A model generated the notes under the pieces. It saw only the letters and a program-made list of their open reading frames with translations. It had not been told where the DNA came from and did not search any database. The position numbers and the translations under genes were made by a program. This document shows positions 16,699 through 26,252 of a stretch of 64,000 bases of DNA, piece after piece. The DNA comes from XN24 sp964462675 (GTDB lineage: Bacteria > Pseudomonadota > Gammaproteobacteria > Steroidobacterales > XN24), in the NCBI GenBank assembly GCA_964462675.1, contig CAYWYS010000014.1:5248-69247 (forward strand), in the 5' to 3' direction. Within the stretch, counting starts at the first letter, position 1. Each line of letters begins with the position of its first letter.

Positions 16699-17391
16699 TT
16701 GAGCAATACACCGGAAAAGCGCGAAAGCGTGCTGCTCTCGCTGGGCATCAACATCGCGATCCCGGCGGTGATCCTGATGAAGCTGTCGGGCGAGAATGCA
16801 CTCGGCCCGGTCGGCGGACTGGTCGTCGCGCTCGCCTTCCCGCTCACCTACGGGCTGGTCGACTTCGCGCGGCGCCGCGAGTGGAACGTCGTCTCGATCC
16901 TCGGCTTCATCAGCGTGCTGCTGACCGGCGGGATCGGCCTGTTGCAGCTCGATCCGAAGTGGATTGCAGTCAAGGAGGCGGCCGTGCCGGCGATCATCGG
17001 GATCGCAGTCGTGCTGTCGCTGCGCACGCCCTTTCCGATCGTCCGCACGTTTCTCTACAACGACAAGATCATCCGCGTCGCGGACGTGGACGCGGCGCTC
17101 GAGCGCCGCGGCAACCTGGCGGCCTTCGACCGGACGCTGGTAAATGCATCATGGATGCTGGCGGGCTCGTTTTTCGTCTCAGCGGTGCTGAACTTCGTGC
17201 TCGCCAAGGTGATCGTCAAGAGCCAGCCCGGCACCACCGCTTTCAACGAGGAGCTCGGACGGATGACGGCGCTGTCCTACCCGGTGATCGTCGTGCCGTC
17301 GATGATCATCATGATCGCGGCGCTGTGGTACCTGTTCTCCCGCATCCGGCGGCTGACGGACATGGACCTGGAACAGATCCTGAAAACCTGA
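16699..17391 (+). CDS. VC0807-type membrane protein
   Basis: A 230-residue protein with about six membrane helices (around residues 12-30, 38-55, 68-85, 92-108, 150-172, 195-218). The sequence GINIAIPAVILMKLSG and the FPIVRTFLYNDK segment resemble the uncharacterised VC0807 family. No transport motif is recognisable. TTG 16699 is chosen because GGGCGGGA lies 6 nt upstream and a consensus-like TAGAAT (16665-16670) sits about 30 bp before it. The next gene begins 10 bp after its stop and probably belongs to the same transcript. Confidence 0.65.
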   Translation: MSNTPEKRESVLLSLGINIAIPAVILMKLSGENALGPVGGLVVALAFPLTYGLVDFARRREWNVVSILGFISVLLTGGIGLLQLDPKWIAVKEAAVPAIIGIAVVLSLRTPFPIVRTFLYNDKIIRVADVDAALERRGNLAAFDRTLVNASWMLAGSFFVSAVLNFVLAKVIVKSQPGTTAFNEELGRMTALSYPVIVVPSMIIMIAALWYLFSRIRRLTDMDLEQILKT

Positions 17392-17401
17392 GGAGTCGCA
17401 G

Positions 17402-17785
17402 ATGAACGGATTTCTGGTGCGCATGCTGATCACGGCGATCTCGCTGTGGCTCGCCGCACTGATCGTCCCCGGCATGGACCTGGCCGGCATCGGCACCGTG
17501 CTCGGCGCCGCGCTCGTGCTCGGCATCGTCAACGCGCTCGTCCGCCCGGTCGTGATCCTGCTGACGCTGCCGCTGACGATCCTGACGCTTGGCCTGTTCC
17601 TGCTGGTCGTCAACGCGATGATGCTGGGACTGGTGTCGATGATGTTCCAGGGCTTCACGCTGGGCGGCTTCTGGAGTGCGATGTTCGGCGCGATTTTCGT
17701 CAGCCTTTTCAGCTGGCTCGCTTCGACCTTCATCGGCACGAACGGCCGCTATGAAGTCATCGTCATGCGGCGGGATCGTCCCTAG
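17402..17785 (+). CDS. Four-helix membrane protein, 'phage holin family 4' (PF04020)
   Basis: The 127-residue protein has four hydrophobic helices covering almost its whole length and the segment VLGIVNALVRPVVILLTLPLTILTLGLF, the hallmark of this family. The 'holin' label is historical; there are no phage genes around it and most relatives are chromosomal proteins of unknown function. It follows the VC0807-type gene by 10 bp with GAGGAG upstream of ATG 17402. Its 3' end overlaps the convergent EamA gene by 4 nt. Confidence 0.8.
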   Translation: MNGFLVRMLITAISLWLAALIVPGMDLAGIGTVLGAALVLGIVNALVRPVVILLTLPLTILTLGLFLLVVNAMMLGLVSMMFQGFTLGGFWSAMFGAIFVSLFSWLASTFIGTNGRYEVIVMRRDRP

Positions 17786-18693
17786 CGCCGTCCGATCGCG
17801 CGCGCACTGATCGTGACCCATGCGACGCTCACAAGGATCACGGCCATGCCGGCGAGCTGCAGCCCGGTGAGCCGTTCATCGACGACCCACCAGCCGAGCA
17901 GCGTCGCAATCGCCGGGTTCACATAGGCCACCGTCCCGAGGCGGGCCGGCGTCGTCTGATTGAGCAGCCACATGTAGGTCGTGTAGGCGAGGCAGGAGCC
18001 GAACACCGTCAGGTACAGCAGGCCGCCGATGCCCGGCAGTGTCCAGGTCCACCGCGCGAGCTCGCCGTTCGCGAGCCCGATCAGCGTCAGCACGCCGCCG
18101 CCGATCAGCATCTGGCAAGCCGCGAACATCAGCGGCTTCATCGTGATCTGCGAGTTCCGGCTGTGCATGACGCCCCACGACCAGGCCAGCGTCGAGAGCA
18201 CGATCGCGGCCTTCGGCCACAGCAGGTCGCCGCCCGGCACGCCCTCCGAGCCGCCTTCGGGCCAGACCATCAGCGCGGTGCCGCCGAGTCCGGCAAACAG
18301 GCCGAGCCGGGTCGCGCGGCTCAAGGCGACCCCGCGGCGGCCGAAAGTGCCGAACCAGGCGGTGAACAGGGCGGAACTGGCGATGATCAGCGCCGCCTGG
18401 TTCGACGGCACCCACTGCTGCGCCCAGGTCACGACGCCATTGCCGAGCACGATGAACGCGACCGCGAGGATGGCCGTGGTGCCCCATTCGCCCGCGGAGC
18501 GCGGCGGAGCCTGGCCGCGCGCCAGCGCCAGTGCGCCCAGCGTCAGCCCGGCAAGAATGAAGCGCACGCCGGCCAGCAGGCCGGGCGGCAGGTCTTGCAC
18601 GGCGATCCTGATGCCGAGATAGGTCGAGCCCCAGACGATGTACACGACCGCGAAGGCGGAGACCAGTGCGAGGCGGGACGGTGCGTTGTCCAT
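17782..18693 (-). CDS. EamA/DMT-superfamily exporter (YedA-like)
   Basis: A 303-residue permease with ten membrane helices arranged as two EamA repeats (about residues 8-135 and 150-290). The opening VYIVWGSTYLGIRIAVQDLPPGLLAGVRF and the later AQQWVPSNQAALI and AYTTYMWLLNQTTPARLGTVAYVNPAIATLLGWW match YedA-type proteins. EamA carriers commonly export amino acids or other metabolites; the substrate cannot be named. It lies 32 bp upstream of nothing on its own strand except the M2 peptidase gene that precedes it, so co-transcription is possible. Confidence 0.85.
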   Translation of the reverse strand: MDNAPSRLALVSAFAVVYIVWGSTYLGIRIAVQDLPPGLLAGVRFILAGLTLGALALARGQAPPRSAGEWGTTAILAVAFIVLGNGVVTWAQQWVPSNQAALIIASSALFTAWFGTFGRRGVALSRATRLGLFAGLGGTALMVWPEGGSEGVPGGDLLWPKAAIVLSTLAWSWGVMHSRNSQITMKPLMFAACQMLIGGGVLTLIGLANGELARWTWTLPGIGGLLYLTVFGSCLAYTTYMWLLNQTTPARLGTVAYVNPAIATLLGWWVVDERLTGLQLAGMAVILVSVAWVTISARAIGRR

Positions 18694-18725
18694 TCAAATT
18701 GCGCGCCGCTTGCGCGGCCCGACCG

Positions 18726-20528
18726 TCACCAGCCGCAACTGCGGCCCGCGTTCTGGGCCTCGAGCCAGCTCATCAAGGGCTGGAAGTAGTCGATGATCGC
18801 CGAGGCGTCCATTTCCCGCGACCCGGTGATCAGCTCGAGCGCCTCCGGCCACGGCCTGCTGGCGCCAAGCTCGAGCATCGCCATCAACCGGCGGCCGGCC
18901 TCCTTGCTGCCGAAGATCGAGCACTCGTGCAGCGGGCCGGTGTGTCCCGCGGCCTCGCACAGGGCGCGATGGAACTGGAACTGCAGGATGTGGGCCAGGA
19001 AGTAGCGGGTGTAGGGAACGTTGGCCGGGATGTGATACTTCGCGCCCGGATCGAAGTCCGACTCGTCGCGCGCCACGGCCGGAGCGATCCCCTGGTACGC
19101 GGTGCGCAGCCGCCACCACGCGGCGTTGTAGTCCTCCGGCGGTGTCTTGCCGGAGAACACGTCCCAGCGCCACTGGTCGATCAGCTTGCCGAACGGCAGG
19201 AAGGCGATCTTGTTCAACGCCAGTTTCATCTGCAGGTTCAGGGTCGCCTCGGGGCTCTGCTCCACGTCGCCGATCAGCCCGAGCTGCCGCAGGTAGGCCG
19301 GCGTCATCGACAGCTCCAGCGTGTCGCCGATGCCCTCGTGGAAGCCGTCGTGTGCGCCGTCCTGGTACAGCGGCGGCAAGTGCCGGTTCAGCAGGAAGTA
19401 GTAGATATGGCCGAGTTCATGGTGCAGGATCGTCAGGTGCTCGGCGGTCGGCTCGACGCATTGCTTGATCCGCACGTCGTCCGCGCCATCCATCGGCCAC
19501 GCGCTCGCGTGGCAGACGACGTCGCGATCGCGCGGCTGCTTCAGCAGCGAGAGCTCCCAGAAAGAATCCGGCAGCGCCGGCATGCCGAGCGAGACGAAGA
19601 AGTTCTCGGCCGCGCGGGTCATGCGGACCTCGTCCCAGCCCTGCTCGACCAGCGCGCTGTCGATGTCGAGCTGCGCGACGCCGGGCGCCGGCTCGACGAG
19701 TTCGTACAGGTTGCCCCATTGCTGCGCCCAGATGTTGCCCAGCAGGTGCGCCGGGATCGGCCCGCTGCGCGGCACCTTGTCTTCGCCGTAGTGGTCGGCC
19801 AGCTTGTCGCGGACATGGCAGTGCAGTTGCGCGTAGAGCGGCTCGACCTGGCGCCAGAGCCGCTCGGCCTCGGCCTCGAATGCTTCGGGCGACATGTCGT
19901 AGCCGGACTTCCACAGCTCGCCGAGGTTCGCGAAGCCGATCTCGCGGGCGCCCTCGTTGGCGAGCTCGACGAAGCGCTCGTACATCGGCCGCGCGGGCCG
20001 CGCCGTGTCGTGCCAGCCTTGCCACAGTTCGCGCAGCCGCTGGTAGTCACGCTCGCTGGCCATGATGCGAATGATGTCCGCCTCGCTGAGGCAGGCCTCG
20101 TTCCCGAGACAGACTTTCGCCGTGCCGTACAAGCCCTCCATTTCAGTGGCGAGGGTGGCGAGCTCGGCGCGCTTGCCGGCATCGCCGGGCGCCGGCAGCG
20201 TGGCGCCGCGGCGCAGCAGCGCCAGCTGTCGCGCAGTGTCCGTGTCGAGCTCCTGGCCGAGGTAGCGCGCGGACTCGGCGATCGCGCGGCTGTTGAATTC
20301 GAGCAGCTTTTCGTTCGCCTTGGCGGCGAGGAAATTGGTGTCCGGCGTGATGTAGGTGGCCTGCACCCATGACGCCCTGGCCACCTCGAGGCGCAACTCG
20401 GCGAGCTCGGCATTGATGCGCGCAATGAACTCCCGGGCGCTTTCCTCTGTTGCGCCGGCCGGCATGCCGGCGGCGAGCCCGAGAACGAGTACGGCGACGA
20501 TCCGAGTGCGGCGATGGCTTGAGGTCAT
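18726..20528 (-). CDS. M2 family peptidyl-dipeptidase (ACE-like), secreted
   Basis: This 600-residue metallopeptidase should remove dipeptides from the C-terminus of oligopeptides, like angiotensin-converting enzyme. It has a signal peptide (about residues 1-26, ending PAGA-TEES), placing it in the periplasm. The zinc site is intact: HHELGH with His370, Glu371 and His374, and Glu398 in HEGIGDT. ATG 20528 is chosen since the signal peptide begins there; the frame runs further upstream. It is divergent from the POT peptide transporter, 170 bp away, giving a plausible route from periplasmic dipeptide release to uptake. Confidence 0.94.
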   Translation of the reverse strand: MTSSHRRTRIVAVLVLGLAAGMPAGATEESAREFIARINAELAELRLEVARASWVQATYITPDTNFLAAKANEKLLEFNSRAIAESARYLGQELDTDTARQLALLRRGATLPAPGDAGKRAELATLATEMEGLYGTAKVCLGNEACLSEADIIRIMASERDYQRLRELWQGWHDTARPARPMYERFVELANEGAREIGFANLGELWKSGYDMSPEAFEAEAERLWRQVEPLYAQLHCHVRDKLADHYGEDKVPRSGPIPAHLLGNIWAQQWGNLYELVEPAPGVAQLDIDSALVEQGWDEVRMTRAAENFFVSLGMPALPDSFWELSLLKQPRDRDVVCHASAWPMDGADDVRIKQCVEPTAEHLTILHHELGHIYYFLLNRHLPPLYQDGAHDGFHEGIGDTLELSMTPAYLRQLGLIGDVEQSPEATLNLQMKLALNKIAFLPFGKLIDQWRWDVFSGKTPPEDYNAAWWRLRTAYQGIAPAVARDESDFDPGAKYHIPANVPYTRYFLAHILQFQFHRALCEAAGHTGPLHECSIFGSKEAGRRLMAMLELGASRPWPEALELITGSREMDASAIIDYFQPLMSWLEAQNAGRSCGW

Positions 20529-20602
20529 GGGTGGGTTTCCAGGTTTGCAACTGGGGTAGCTTGAAGGGCGCAGTCGGCATTGTACTTCCCGACCGAACGA
20601 GC

Positions 20603-20631
20603 GCCAGCACACCGGCCGCGAAGGCTATAAT
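20603..20631 (+). promoter_or_regulatory. Candidate promoter of the POT transporter
   Basis: A perfect TATAAT lies at 20626-20631, 67 bp before the start codon. The -35 region (GCCAGC, 20603-20608, 17 bp spacing) is a poor match, so an activator or extended element may be needed. It lies in the gap between divergent M2 peptidase and POT genes. Confidence 0.4.
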
Positions 20632-20698
20632 GCCGCACCCGCCATCCGGGTCCGCCGCTTGCCGCGGCGCAACAACGACTGCGAGGACCCAGGCCCCT

Positions 20699-22171
20699 AT
20701 GCGCAATCCGTCCGCCGCGGGCGATTTCCTCGGCCACCCCCGGGGCCTGTTCCTGCTGTTCGGCACGGAGCTCTGGGAGCGTTTCAGCTATTACGCGATG
20801 CGCGCGATCCTGGTGCTGTACCTGGTGGATCGCGTGCAGGCCGACGGTGGCTTCGGCCTGGGCTTCAGCAACGCCGAAGCGCTGCGCCTGTACGCCTGGT
20901 TCACCGGGCTGGTCTACATCACGCCGCTGGTCGGCGGCTGGCTGGCCGACAACTTCCTCGGCCAGCGCCGCGCGATCGTGCTCGGCGGCGCGCTGATGGC
21001 CGCGGGCCAGTTCATGCTGGGCACGCCGCATGCCTGGATCCCCGGCATGGAGCTGCCGGTGTTCTACCTCGGTCTCGCGACGCTGATCGCCGGCAACGGC
21101 CTGTTCAAGCCGAACATCTCGACGATGGTCGGCGACCTGTACCGGCCCGGGGATCATCGCCGCGACGGCGCGTTCACGATCTTCTACATGGGCATCAACG
21201 TCGGCGCCTTCCTGTCCGGCATCGTCGTCGGCACGGTCGTCGCGCTCTGGGACGGCAACTGGCAGGCCGGCTTCATCTGCGCCGGCATCGGCATGCTGCT
21301 GTCGCTGGTCATCCAGCTGGCCTGGGCGAGGAAACTGCTGGGTGATATCGGCTGGGAGCCGGCCGCGCAGCGTGACCGCCGCCGCAGCCAACGCGCTGCG
21401 GGCGAACGCGCGCCGTTGACCGCGGTCGAGCGTGACCGCCTGAAAGTCATCCTCGTGCTCGGCCTGTTCACGATCATCTTCTGGGCCGGCTTCGAGCAGG
21501 CCGGCGGCCTGATGAACATCTACACCAACGATTTCACCAACCGGGTGCTCGGCAGCTTCGAGGTGCCGACGACCTGGTTCCAGAGCCTGAATCCCTTGTT
21601 CATCGTCGTATTCGCGCCGGTGATTGCCAGCCTGTGGGTGCGGCTCGGGCCGCGCGAGCCCACCTCGCCGGTCAAGTTCGCGCTGGCGCTGGTGCTGCTC
21701 GGCATCGGCTTCCTGTTCATGGTCGGCGCCGTGCTGCAACAGGGCGGCGACCCCTCGGTCAAGACCAGCATGATCTGGCTGCTCGGCGCCTATTTCTTCC
21801 ACACGATGGGCGAGCTGTGCCTGTCGCCGATCGGGCTCTCGATGGTCACGAAACTCGCCCCGCTGCGCCTCGCCTCGCTGATGATGGGCGCCTGGTTCGG
21901 CTTCACGGCGATGGCCAACTACCTCGCCGGGTTCATCGGCTCGCTTATCGGGCATGGTGACGAGGCCTCGCAGGTCGAGAACGCGATGGCCATCTTCGGC
22001 GGCCTGGCGTCGGCCGCCTTCATCTCGGCCGTGCTCTGCTGGTTGCTGGCCGACCGGCTGGTGACCTGGATGCACGGCGCCGAGAGCAAGATCAATGTGG
22101 ATCACACCGTCGGCGACCAGGTCGTCGTCACGGCAACGCACGAAGCCATCCCCGCGGAGCGGTCGAATTGA
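20699..22171 (+). CDS. POT/PTR family proton:di-/tripeptide symporter
   Basis: A 490-residue inner-membrane carrier that takes up di- and tripeptides with protons. The family motif GTELWERFSYYAMRAILVLYL (ExxER-type segment in helix 1) is present, followed by YITPLVGGWLADNFLGQRRAI, the PTR2 signature FYMGINVGAFLSG, and FWAGFEQAGGLMNIY in the second half. About 12-14 helices are expected. ATG 20699 fits the conserved N-terminus, with AGGA about 12 nt upstream. It is flanked by a periplasmic peptidyl-dipeptidase and a lipoprotein M16 peptidase, so a role in peptide nutrition is likely. Confidence 0.93.
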   Translation: MRNPSAAGDFLGHPRGLFLLFGTELWERFSYYAMRAILVLYLVDRVQADGGFGLGFSNAEALRLYAWFTGLVYITPLVGGWLADNFLGQRRAIVLGGALMAAGQFMLGTPHAWIPGMELPVFYLGLATLIAGNGLFKPNISTMVGDLYRPGDHRRDGAFTIFYMGINVGAFLSGIVVGTVVALWDGNWQAGFICAGIGMLLSLVIQLAWARKLLGDIGWEPAAQRDRRRSQRAAGERAPLTAVERDRLKVILVLGLFTIIFWAGFEQAGGLMNIYTNDFTNRVLGSFEVPTTWFQSLNPLFIVVFAPVIASLWVRLGPREPTSPVKFALALVLLGIGFLFMVGAVLQQGGDPSVKTSMIWLLGAYFFHTMGELCLSPIGLSMVTKLAPLRLASLMMGAWFGFTAMANYLAGFIGSLIGHGDEASQVENAMAIFGGLASAAFISAVLCWLLADRLVTWMHGAESKINVDHTVGDQVVVTATHEAIPAERSN

Positions 22172-22190
22172 GAAGCCCAGGAGCACAGCC

Positions 22191-25097
22191 ATGTTGAGAA
22201 CCCGAGTTGCGGCCAGCCTGTCGATCGTCGGTCTCGCGGCGCTGGCCGCGGGCTGCACCCCGGACAGCTCCGCGCCGACAGCCGCGCAGGCCCCGGCGGC
22301 TGCGAGCGCGCCGCCCGCCGAGGCGGCAGTATTCGACCTGCCGTGGCAGATGCGGGAATTGCCGAACGGGCTGCGGGTCATCGTCGTGCGGACCGATTTC
22401 CCGGACATCGTCAGCCTGCAGATTCCGGTGCAGACCGGGTCGCGCAACGAGGTCGAGCCCGGCAAGTCCGGCTTTGCGCACTTCTTCGAGCACATGATGT
22501 TTCGCGGCACCGACAATGTGACGCCGGAGCAGTACAACGCAGCGCTGAAGAGCGCCGGCGCGGACATCAACGCCTACACGACCGACGACTACACCAACTA
22601 CCACATCGACTTCACGAAGGCGGATCTCGACACGGTGCTGGCGCTCGAGGCCGACCGCTTCATGAACCTTTCGTACGGCGAGGACGTGTTCCGCACCGAG
22701 GCGTTGGCCGTCAAGGGCGAGTACATCAAGAACAGCGCCAACCCCGTCAACCGGATCTACGAGCAGGTGCGCGCCGCCCATTACCGCGAACACACCTACC
22801 GGCACACGACCATGGGCTTCTTCGAGGACATCGTCGAGATGCCCGAGCAGTACGAGTACTCGAAACTGTTTTTCGATCGCTGGTACCGCCCGGAGAAGGC
22901 CGCGATCATCCTGGTCGGGGACCTCGAGTTCGAGCCGACCTTCGCGCTGGTCGAGAAGCATTTTGCGGCCTGGCAGCGGGGCGGCTTCGAGACGGAGATC
23001 CCGGTTGAGCCGCCGGGCCAGGGGCCGACCTCGGTGTACGTGCCGATGGAGATGCCTACCCAGCCGTGGATCGTGGTGGCTTTCCGTGGCCCGGGCTTCG
23101 ATCCCGCGTCGCCCGACACCGCGGCGGTCGGGCTGATTGCCCAGCATTACTTCTCCGACAATTCCGACCTGTACCGCAAGCTGGTGCTGGAGCGCCAGGT
23201 CGTCGACCAGATGTTCTCCTACGTGGCGATGAACCGCGACCCCGGGCTCGTCTGGCTGTTCGCACGTGTCGCCGACCCGGCTGCCGCGGCCGAGGTCCGC
23301 GACGAAATGCTCGCAACCTTCGCGCGCGCGCGTCACGAGCTCCTGTCCGAGGACAAGCTGCAGCGGATCAAGGACCGGATGCGTTACAGCTTCCTGGCGG
23401 GCCTCGACAACTCGCCGGCGATCGGCGCGGCGCTCGCCGGCCTCGTGCAATACGACCGCAGCGTCGACACGGTCAACCAGCTCTATGACAGCTACGCCCG
23501 ACTGACCCCGGGTGATCTGTCCGCGGCGGCCAACCGTCATTTCACTGATGCCGTGCTGACCGTCGGCGTGATCGCCGAAGGCGAGTCGCTGGCCGGTCTC
23601 GAGGCGGGCGGACCGTCGGTGGACGCCCTGGTTGCGGCGGCGACCGCAGGCGGCGAGGCCGGTTTCCGGCTCGTCGAGCGGCACAGCGAGGCCTCGCCGC
23701 TGGTGGACGTCGCGTTCGTGTTCCGCGCCGGCGCGGCATTCGATCCGCCGGGCAAGAAGGGGCTGGCGCAGCTGACGGCCATGATGCTGACCGACGGCGG
23801 CTCAGCGGATCGCGGCATCGACCAGATCAACGATGCGCTGTACCCGATGGCGGCCCGCTTCGATGCGCAGGTGGACAAGGAAATGGTGCGCCTCGCCGGC
23901 ACCGTGCACCGCGACAAGCTCGACGCGTGGTATGCGCTTGCAGCCGAGCAGCTGTTGACCCCCGGCTGGCGCGAAGACGATTTCCGCCGGCTGCAGACCC
24001 AGCTGGTCAATGCGATCGTGACCGACCTCGTTGCCAACAACGACGAGGAGTTGGGCAAGGAGGCGCTGTACCAGTTCATCCACGGCGCCGCCCACCCTTA
24101 CGGCACGCTGACGCTCGGGCGGATAGAGGACGTGCAGGCGCTGACGCTCGACGACGTCCGCGCCTTCCATGCCGCGCATTACAATCCGGCCAACCTGACG
24201 GTGGGCCTCGCCGGCGGCTACCCGGCGGAGTTCGTCGGCCGCCTGCGCCGCGACCTCGCGCGGCTGCCTGCCGGGGCGCCGGCAGGCGTGCAGCCCGGCG
24301 CATCGCCGCCGATCACCGGGCACGAGGCACTGATCCTGGAAAAACCGACCATGGCGCATGCCGTGTCCTTCGGCTTTCCGATCACCCTGCGGCGCGGCGA
24401 TCCCGATTGGCCGGCCTTGTGGCTGGCGACCCAGTGGCTCGGCCAGCACCGCAGCCAGAACGCGCACCTGTTCGACCGGATCCGCGAACAGCGCGGCATG
24501 AACTATGGCAACTACGCCTACGTCGAGTATTTCCCGCGCGGCATGTACCTGACCCAGCCGGACCCGAACCTGTTCCGCCAGCAGCAGATCTTCCAGGTCT
24601 GGCTGCGGCCCCTGGCCGGCAACAACGAAGCGCATTTCGCGACCCGTGTTGCGATGTTCGAGCTCGCCAAGCTGATCGAGAACGGGCTGACCGAGGCGCA
24701 GTTCGAGACGACGCGCGCCTTCCTCGACAAGTGGGTGGCGCAGCTGGTCAGCTCGCAATCGGCGCTGCTCGGGTACGCGGTCGACAGCGACTGGTATGGC
24801 ATTCCCGATTTTCCGGCCTATGTGCGGGGCGAGCTCGCCCGGCTCAGCCTCGCGGACGTGAACCGGGTGATCCGCGAGCAGTTTTCGACGCAGAATGTCC
24901 GCTTCGTGTTCGTGACGCCGGACGGCGCGGACCTGAAGCGCAGGCTGGTCGGCAACGAGCCCTCGCCGATGACTTACAACTCGCCGAAAACGGAGGCGCT
25001 GCTGGCCGAGGACGCGATCATCGAGGTGCTGCCGCTGAAGTTCTCCGCAGACAGTGTCAGGGTCGTGCCGGCGGAATCGGTGTTCCGCAGGCCCTGA
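22191..25097 (+). CDS. M16 family zinc metallopeptidase lipoprotein
   Basis: This 968-residue protein is a fused two-half M16 peptidase (pitrilysin/PqqL-like). It begins with a lipoprotein signal, lipobox LAAG-Cys22, so it should be anchored in a membrane facing the periplasm. The inverted zinc motif HFFEH (His97, Glu100, His101) and the distal Glu177 in VKGEYI are intact in the first half. The second half (from about residue 480) lacks the motif, as expected for the inactive half that forms the chamber. GGAG-like AGGAG lies 7 nt before ATG 22191. It starts 19 bp after the POT transporter, suggesting a joint peptide-degradation role. Confidence 0.93.
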   Translation: MLRTRVAASLSIVGLAALAAGCTPDSSAPTAAQAPAAASAPPAEAAVFDLPWQMRELPNGLRVIVVRTDFPDIVSLQIPVQTGSRNEVEPGKSGFAHFFEHMMFRGTDNVTPEQYNAALKSAGADINAYTTDDYTNYHIDFTKADLDTVLALEADRFMNLSYGEDVFRTEALAVKGEYIKNSANPVNRIYEQVRAAHYREHTYRHTTMGFFEDIVEMPEQYEYSKLFFDRWYRPEKAAIILVGDLEFEPTFALVEKHFAAWQRGGFETEIPVEPPGQGPTSVYVPMEMPTQPWIVVAFRGPGFDPASPDTAAVGLIAQHYFSDNSDLYRKLVLERQVVDQMFSYVAMNRDPGLVWLFARVADPAAAAEVRDEMLATFARARHELLSEDKLQRIKDRMRYSFLAGLDNSPAIGAALAGLVQYDRSVDTVNQLYDSYARLTPGDLSAAANRHFTDAVLTVGVIAEGESLAGLEAGGPSVDALVAAATAGGEAGFRLVERHSEASPLVDVAFVFRAGAAFDPPGKKGLAQLTAMMLTDGGSADRGIDQINDALYPMAARFDAQVDKEMVRLAGTVHRDKLDAWYALAAEQLLTPGWREDDFRRLQTQLVNAIVTDLVANNDEELGKEALYQFIHGAAHPYGTLTLGRIEDVQALTLDDVRAFHAAHYNPANLTVGLAGGYPAEFVGRLRRDLARLPAGAPAGVQPGASPPITGHEALILEKPTMAHAVSFGFPITLRRGDPDWPALWLATQWLGQHRSQNAHLFDRIREQRGMNYGNYAYVEYFPRGMYLTQPDPNLFRQQQIFQVWLRPLAGNNEAHFATRVAMFELAKLIENGLTEAQFETTRAFLDKWVAQLVSSQSALLGYAVDSDWYGIPDFPAYVRGELARLSLADVNRVIREQFSTQNVRFVFVTPDGADLKRRLVGNEPSPMTYNSPKTEALLAEDAIIEVLPLKFSADSVRVVPAESVFRRP

Positions 25098-25141
25098 GCG
25101 CGGCGTACCCGGCCGCTCCCGGCCGCATGGAGATCGAAGAC

Positions 25142-25459
25142 ATGACTGAATCATCGCTGGATGCGGCAAGCCGCAGCGAGATCGAGGCGCAGGTGTTTCG
25201 CCACCTGCTCGAGCACCTGCGCGCCCACCCGGAAGTGCAGAACCTTGACCTGATGAATCTGGCCTTCTTCTGCCGCAACTGCCTGTCCAAGTGGTACCGT
25301 GCGGCGGCGGCGGAGCAGGGTATCGAGCTCGACTACGAGCAGGCGCGCGAAATCGTTTACGGCATGCCGTACGCCGAGTACAAGCAGCGGCACCAGCAGG
25401 AGGCCACGCCCGAGCAGCTGGCCCGCTTCGCTGCGGCGGAGAAGAAGGCCACGCCGTGA
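25142..25459 (+). CDS. DUF1244 domain protein
   Basis: A 105-residue soluble protein whose central segment NLAFFCRNCLSKWYRAAAAEQG and GMPYAEYKQRHQ match DUF1244. The CxxC pair (FCRNC) is conserved in the family and could bind a metal. ATG 25142 is preferred over ATG 25127 because GGAGA lies about 8 nt upstream of it. Function is unknown. It follows the M16 peptidase by 44 bp and ends 16 bp from the convergent tatC. Confidence 0.82.
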   Translation: MTESSLDAASRSEIEAQVFRHLLEHLRAHPEVQNLDLMNLAFFCRNCLSKWYRAAAAEQGIELDYEQAREIVYGMPYAEYKQRHQQEATPEQLARFAAAEKKATP

Positions 25460-25475
25460 CGGCGGGCGGAGGCGC

Positions 25476-26252
25476 CTAGGAGCCTTCGCGCTGCTGGGCC
25501 TCGACTTCCTTGTGGCCCGGCACCATGACCCGGGCCATGACGATGCCGGCCTCGAACAATATGTAGACCGGCACCGCCAGCAGCGTCTGCGAAATGACGT
25601 CCGGCGGCGTCAGCAGCATGCCGAGCACGAAAGCGCCGAGCAGCACATAAGGGCGCTTGCCGGCCAGTTTCGCCGGCGTGGTGAACCCTGCCCAGACCAT
25701 CAGCACGGTCGCCACGGGAACCAGGAACGCCAGCCCGAACGCGAAAAACAGTGCCAGCACGAAATCCAGGTAGGCGGCGATGTCCGTCATCACGGTGACG
25801 CCCGACGGTGCCACGGCGGTGAAAAAACCGAACATCAGCGGAAACACGATGAAATAGGCGAACGCCACGCCGCTGTAAAACAGCACGATGCTCGAAGCCA
25901 TCAGCGGCATGACCAGCCGGCGCTCGTGCTTGTAGAGCCCGGGCGCCACGAACGCCCAGGCGTGGTACAGCAGGAACGGCATCGCGAGGAATACCGCGGC
26001 GGCCAACGCGAGCTTGAATGGCGTGAGGAACGGGGACGCCACCTGGGTGGCGATCATGCTCGTTCCCTCCGGCAGGTGCGCCATCAGCGGATCGGCGACG
26101 ATCGTGAAGATCCAGTCGGCAAATGGCGCCAGGCAGATGAAGATCACGAGCACCGCGACGACCATCCTCAGGAGCCGCGTGCGGAGCTCGACAAGATGGG
26201 AAAGCAGGGTGCCTTCGCCCCGCTGGCCCTCAGTCTGCTCGGCTTCGCTCAT
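25476..26252 (-). CDS. tatC: Twin-arginine translocase subunit TatC
   Basis: TatC is the six-helix receptor that binds the twin-arginine signal of folded exported proteins. The 258-residue sequence has the family landmarks LLSHLVELRTRLLR near the N-terminus, PFLLYHAWAFVAPGLYKHERR, FGLAFLVPV and AFVLGMLLTPPDVISQTLLAVPVYILFE. ATG 26252 (MSEAEQTE) is chosen over the ORF start 9 codons upstream because it gives the normal N-terminus. It overlaps tatB by 23 nt. Order tatA-tatB-tatC is standard. Confidence 0.97.
   Translation of the reverse strand: MSEAEQTEGQRGEGTLLSHLVELRTRLLRMVVAVLVIFICLAPFADWIFTIVADPLMAHLPEGTSMIATQVASPFLTPFKLALAAAVFLAMPFLLYHAWAFVAPGLYKHERRLVMPLMASSIVLFYSGVAFAYFIVFPLMFGFFTAVAPSGVTVMTDIAAYLDFVLALFFAFGLAFLVPVATVLMVWAGFTTPAKLAGKRPYVLLGAFVLGMLLTPPDVISQTLLAVPVYILFEAGIVMARVMVPGHKEVEAQQREGS

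Noticed and set aside
17402..17785. 'Phage holin family' gene as a sign of a prophage
   Set aside because: No lysin, integrase or structural phage genes nearby; the family is mostly chromosomal.
20525..22570. 681-codon minus-strand frame opposite the POT transporter
   Set aside because: It lies fully antisense to a well-supported membrane carrier and the start of the M16 gene and shows no domain.
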